Shown here piece by piece: positions 5,345 through 7,594 of a stretch of 7,594 nt of DNA. Every line of letters begins with the position of its first letter. Within the stretch, counting starts at the first letter, position 1. Origin of the DNA: Trebonia sp. (GTDB lineage Bacteria; Actinomycetota; Actinomycetes; Streptosporangiales; Streptosporangiaceae); contig JASHXJ010000581.1 in the NCBI GenBank assembly GCA_030043595.1, positions 1-7,594 on the forward strand, in the 5' to 3' direction. The translations under genes and the position numbers were made by a program. The notes under the pieces are model-generated. The model had not been told where the DNA came from, did not search any database, and saw only the letters and a list, made by a program, of their open reading frames with translations.

Positions 5345-6544
5345 ATGAGAGTACCGTCCGTAAGGTTTCCGCACCTCAGGCGGGGAAAGGCCGACGAGCC
5401 GCCCGGCATCGTCGGCGTCGCCCGGGTGGACCCGCGGACGAAAGTGCTGGTCAAGCGGCTTAACCCGGGTGAGATCGCGATCATCGACCACGCCGACCTG
5501 GACCGGGTGAGCGCCGACGAGCTGATCGCCTGCAAGGTGGCCGCCGTGGTGAACGCCGCGAAGTCGATCACCGGCAGGTACCCGAACCTCGGCCCGCGGC
5601 TGCTCATCGACGCCGGCATCCCGCTGGTGGACGACGCCGGGCAGGACGTCCTGGCCCGGGTCGCCGAAGGTGCCGTCGTGCGTCTGGACGGCGAGGTCCT
5701 CTACGCCGGCGACCAGGTGATCGCCAAGGGAGTGCTGCAGAGCAAGACCACGGTGGACGCCGCGATGGACGAGGCGGACGCCGTGATGCCGACGCAGATC
5801 GACGCGTTCGCGGTGAACACGCTCGAGTTCCTGCGCAGCGAGCACGCCCTGCTGACGAACGGCGTCCCTGTGTCGCAGATCGCCACCAAGATGAGCGGCA
5901 AGCACGTGCTCGTCGTCGTCCGCGGCTACCGGTACCGGGAGGACCTGCGCACGCTGCGGCCCTACATCCGGGAATACCGGCCGGTGATGCTGGCGGTGGA
6001 CGGCGGCGCGGACGCGCTGCTCGACGCCGGCTACCGGCCGCAGGTGATCATCGGCGACATGGACTCAGTGTCCGACGAGGCGCTCTGCTCCGGGGCCGAA
6101 CTGGTCGTGCACGCCTATCCCGACGGCCGGGCGCCCGGGCTGGCACGGCTGAGGTCGCTCGGCCTCGACGCCGTGCCGCTGCCGGCGCCGGGCACGAGCG
6201 AGGACGTGGCGCTGCTCCTCGCCGACGCCTGCGGCGCCAGCCTGATCGCCGTGGTCGGCACGCACTGGACCCTTGAGGAGTTCCTCGACAAGGGCCGCCC
6301 CGGCATGGCCAGCACGTTCCTTACCCACCTTCGGGTCGGCGGGAAGCTCGTCAACGCGCGCGGGGTGCACCAGCTCTACCAGAGCCGGATCTCCGGCTGG
6401 GCGCTGATCGCCCTGGTGCTCGCCGCCGCGGTCACGGTCGCCGTCGCGGTGGCCTTCTCGCCCGCCGGGCCGATCCTCGGCGACTACTTCGGCGCCGCCA
6501 CCTGGCATAACTTCGTCTCCTGGCTCACTGGACTGTTCAAGTGA
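5345..6544 (+). CDS. steA: SteA-like cytokinetic ring / cell-separation protein (TPK-like domain, C-terminal membrane anchor)
   Basis: This 399-residue protein belongs to the actinobacterial SteA family (Rv1697 type), which in corynebacteria is implicated with SteB in daughter-cell separation through the RipC-FtsEX pathway. Its middle resembles a thiamine pyrophosphokinase catalytic domain: AVDGGADALL (217-226) and VIIGDMDSV (234-242), with TSEDVALLLA (284-293) further on. The N-terminal part (about 20-185) is family-specific, including LVKRLNPGEIAIIDH (35-49). A single hydrophobic helix at about 350-371 follows basic YQSR, so the domains probably face the cytoplasm with a short C-terminal tail outside. 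The ATG has AGGA 9 nt upstream. The stop overlaps the steB GTG (GTGA), so the two are coupled. Kinase activity on thiamine is not implied; the family is not a known thiamine enzyme. Start and family are well supported, molecular function less so. Confidence 0.9.
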   Translation: MRVPSVRFPHLRRGKADEPPGIVGVARVDPRTKVLVKRLNPGEIAIIDHADLDRVSADELIACKVAAVVNAAKSITGRYPNLGPRLLIDAGIPLVDDAGQDVLARVAEGAVVRLDGEVLYAGDQVIAKGVLQSKTTVDAAMDEADAVMPTQIDAFAVNTLEFLRSEHALLTNGVPVSQIATKMSGKHVLVVVRGYRYREDLRTLRPYIREYRPVMLAVDGGADALLDAGYRPQVIIGDMDSVSDEALCSGAELVVHAYPDGRAPGLARLRSLGLDAVPLPAPGTSEDVALLLADACGASLIAVVGTHWTLEEFLDKGRPGMASTFLTHLRVGGKLVNARGVHQLYQSRISGWALIALVLAAAVTVAVAVAFSPAGPILGDYFGAATWHNFVSWLTGLFK

Positions 6545-7594
6545 TCGATTTCCGATACCACCTCGTCTCGATCGTCGCCGTGTTCCTGGCCCTGGCGATC
6601 GGCATCGTGCTCGGTTCGACCGAGCTGCAAGGCGACACGATCGACGCGCTTCAGACGACCTCGAACTCGCTGAAGAACTCGCTCAACGCCGCCAGGGCGC
6701 AAAGCCTGGCCTACCAGACGGAGCTGAACGCCGACGAGCAGTACCTGCAGACGGCCGAGCCGCAGCTGCTCGGCAGCCTGCTGACCGGCGATCGTGTGGT
6801 GCTCATCACCGAGCCGGGCGCGGACGGTTCGGTCGTGGACGGCGTCCGGCAGGCCCTGGGTGCCGCCGGCGCCACCGTCACCCTGGTCGTCGCGCTGCAG
6901 CCGGCGTTCAACGACCTCAGCGGGGCGACGCAATCGAGCCTCGGCGTCATCAACGGCTCCGTCGCCAGCACCGACAGCATCACGCTGGACGCGGCGGCCA
7001 GCCCGCAGACCGCCAACCAGCAGCAGGCGGCGCAGCTGATCGCCACCGCGATCCTGGAGAAGGCCGCGAACCAGGTCCCGCTGCCGACGGCGACCGCGCA
7101 GTCGCTGCTGAGCGAGTACGCGCAGGCCGGCTACCTGACCGTCAGCGGGACGCTGACAGACCCGGCCACGCTCGCCGTGATCGTCACCCCGCAGACGGCC
7201 CCGGCGGACGGTGCGAACGACCCCGCCAACCTCGTGCTGCTCGCGATCGCGCAGGAGTTCGCGGGCGCCAGCGCCGCCACCGTGGTCGCGGGCGGGACGG
7301 CCGGCTCGGCGCAGGCGGGCAGCGCGATCTCGGTGCTGCGGTCGAGCAGCGTGGCGAGCCTGGTGTCCAGCGTCGATGACGCCGACACGACGCTCGGCCA
7401 GATCTCGGTCGTGGAGGCCCTGGCCAGACAGCTAGCGGGCGGCAAGCCGAACAGCTACGGTGTCTCGGGTGCGTCCGCGGTAAGCCCGGTGCCGGTACCG
7501 GTGCCGTCCTCGAGCGCGACGGCCAGCGCGTCGCCGACCCCGCACCCCACGGCGACAGGAAAGGGCAAGAAGCCCGTGAAGGACGTGAAGAAGC
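6541..7594 (+). CDS. steB: SteB / MctB-family membrane protein (copper transporter family), 3' end outside window
   Basis: The first residues, VIDFRYHLVSIVAVFLALAI with GTG read as Met, match the start of the MctB (Rv1698) family. That family is annotated as copper transport protein in mycobacteria and as SteB, the SteA partner, in corynebacteria. The N-terminus holds one hydrophobic segment (about 8-26, ending GIVLGSTEL), acting as signal anchor. A likely coiled coil follows (about 30-65), then an exported alpha/beta region with VVLITEPGADGSVVDGVRQA (about 82-101). The GTG at 6541 overlaps the steA stop (GTGA). The frame is still open at the right edge after 351 residues. From about residue 312 it becomes low-complexity: PVPVPVP (316-322), Ser/Thr/Ala/Pro, then Lys-rich GKGKKPVKDVKK (340-351). 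The mycobacterial protein is about 314 residues, so this tail is an addition. Copper transport versus a division role cannot be decided from sequence. Confidence 0.9.
   Translation, partial: MIDFRYHLVSIVAVFLALAIGIVLGSTELQGDTIDALQTTSNSLKNSLNAARAQSLAYQTELNADEQYLQTAEPQLLGSLLTGDRVVLITEPGADGSVVDGVRQALGAAGATVTLVVALQPAFNDLSGATQSSLGVINGSVASTDSITLDAAASPQTANQQQAAQLIATAILEKAANQVPLPTATAQSLLSEYAQAGYLTVSGTLTDPATLAVIVTPQTAPADGANDPANLVLLAIAQEFAGASAATVVAGGTAGSAQAGSAISVLRSSSVASLVSSVDDADTTLGQISVVEALARQLAGGKPNSYGVSGASAVSPVPVPVPSSSATASASPTPHPTATGKGKKPVKDVKK
7486..7503 (+). repeat. Three 6-bp repeats encoding Pro-Val in the SteB tail
   Basis: CCGGTG-CCGGTA-CCGGTG encodes PVPVPV (residues 316-321) at the start of the low-complexity tail. 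It also contains the palindrome CCGGTACCGG (7492-7501). The simplest reading is a Pro-rich spacer expanded by slippage. Confidence 0.7.

Noticed and set aside
5288..5905. In-frame upstream extension of selD giving a 558-residue protein
   Set aside because: The extra part is antisense to steA and lacks any domain. The family N-terminus fits the GTG at 5287.
1..7594. CRISPR array, insertion sequence, integrase or toxin-antitoxin genes
   Set aside because: No regularly spaced repeats, transposase motifs, terminal inverted repeats or small paired ORFs with ribosome sites were seen on either strand.

Overview
The window is very GC-rich, with G/C-heavy third codon positions, GTG and TTG starts, and back-to-back genes with 1-4 bp overlaps. 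The gene families (EgtA-type ligase, bacterial EgtB/EgtC, SteA, SteB/MctB) point to an actinobacterium (Actinomycetota). The sequence alone does not fix genus or species.

Layout. Minus strand, in transcription order from right to left: selD (5287-4229), a 203-bp gap, then egtA (4025-2730), egtB (2733-1393), egtC (1393-629) and egtD (632 to the left edge, incomplete). The egt junctions are ATGA, TGATG and TTGA overlaps, so the four genes look like one translationally coupled operon. Plus strand, divergent from selD: steA (5345-6544) and steB (6541 to the right edge, incomplete), joined by a GTGA overlap. The 57-bp gap 5288-5344 must hold the selD and steA starts back to back.

How the genes work together. 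EgtD trimethylates histidine to hercynine. EgtA makes gamma-glutamylcysteine. EgtB joins the two with O2 to give the sulfoxide conjugate, and EgtC removes the glutamate. Only the final C-S lyase (EgtE) is not seen; it may lie beyond the left edge or elsewhere. SelD makes selenophosphate from selenide and ATP, and its active-site Cys/Lys pair is intact. No selA, selB, tRNA-Sec, senB or second EgtB-like gene is visible, so the selenium pathway it serves cannot be decided here. SteA/SteB are envelope proteins linked to cell separation and, for the MctB family, to copper resistance. They are unrelated to the thiol pathway.

Regulatory structure is concentrated in the two gaps. The selD-egtA gap holds a perfect 7-4-7 inverted repeat with GTAAC/GTTAC half-sites, two GC hairpins and a 10-bp direct repeat. 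Both selD and egtA have a TANNNT box 6-7 nt before the start codon and no Shine-Dalgarno, which suggests leaderless transcripts. I did not find a clearly new biological system. The most interesting points are the selD-ergothioneine neighbourhood, the leaderless pair and the candidate operator.
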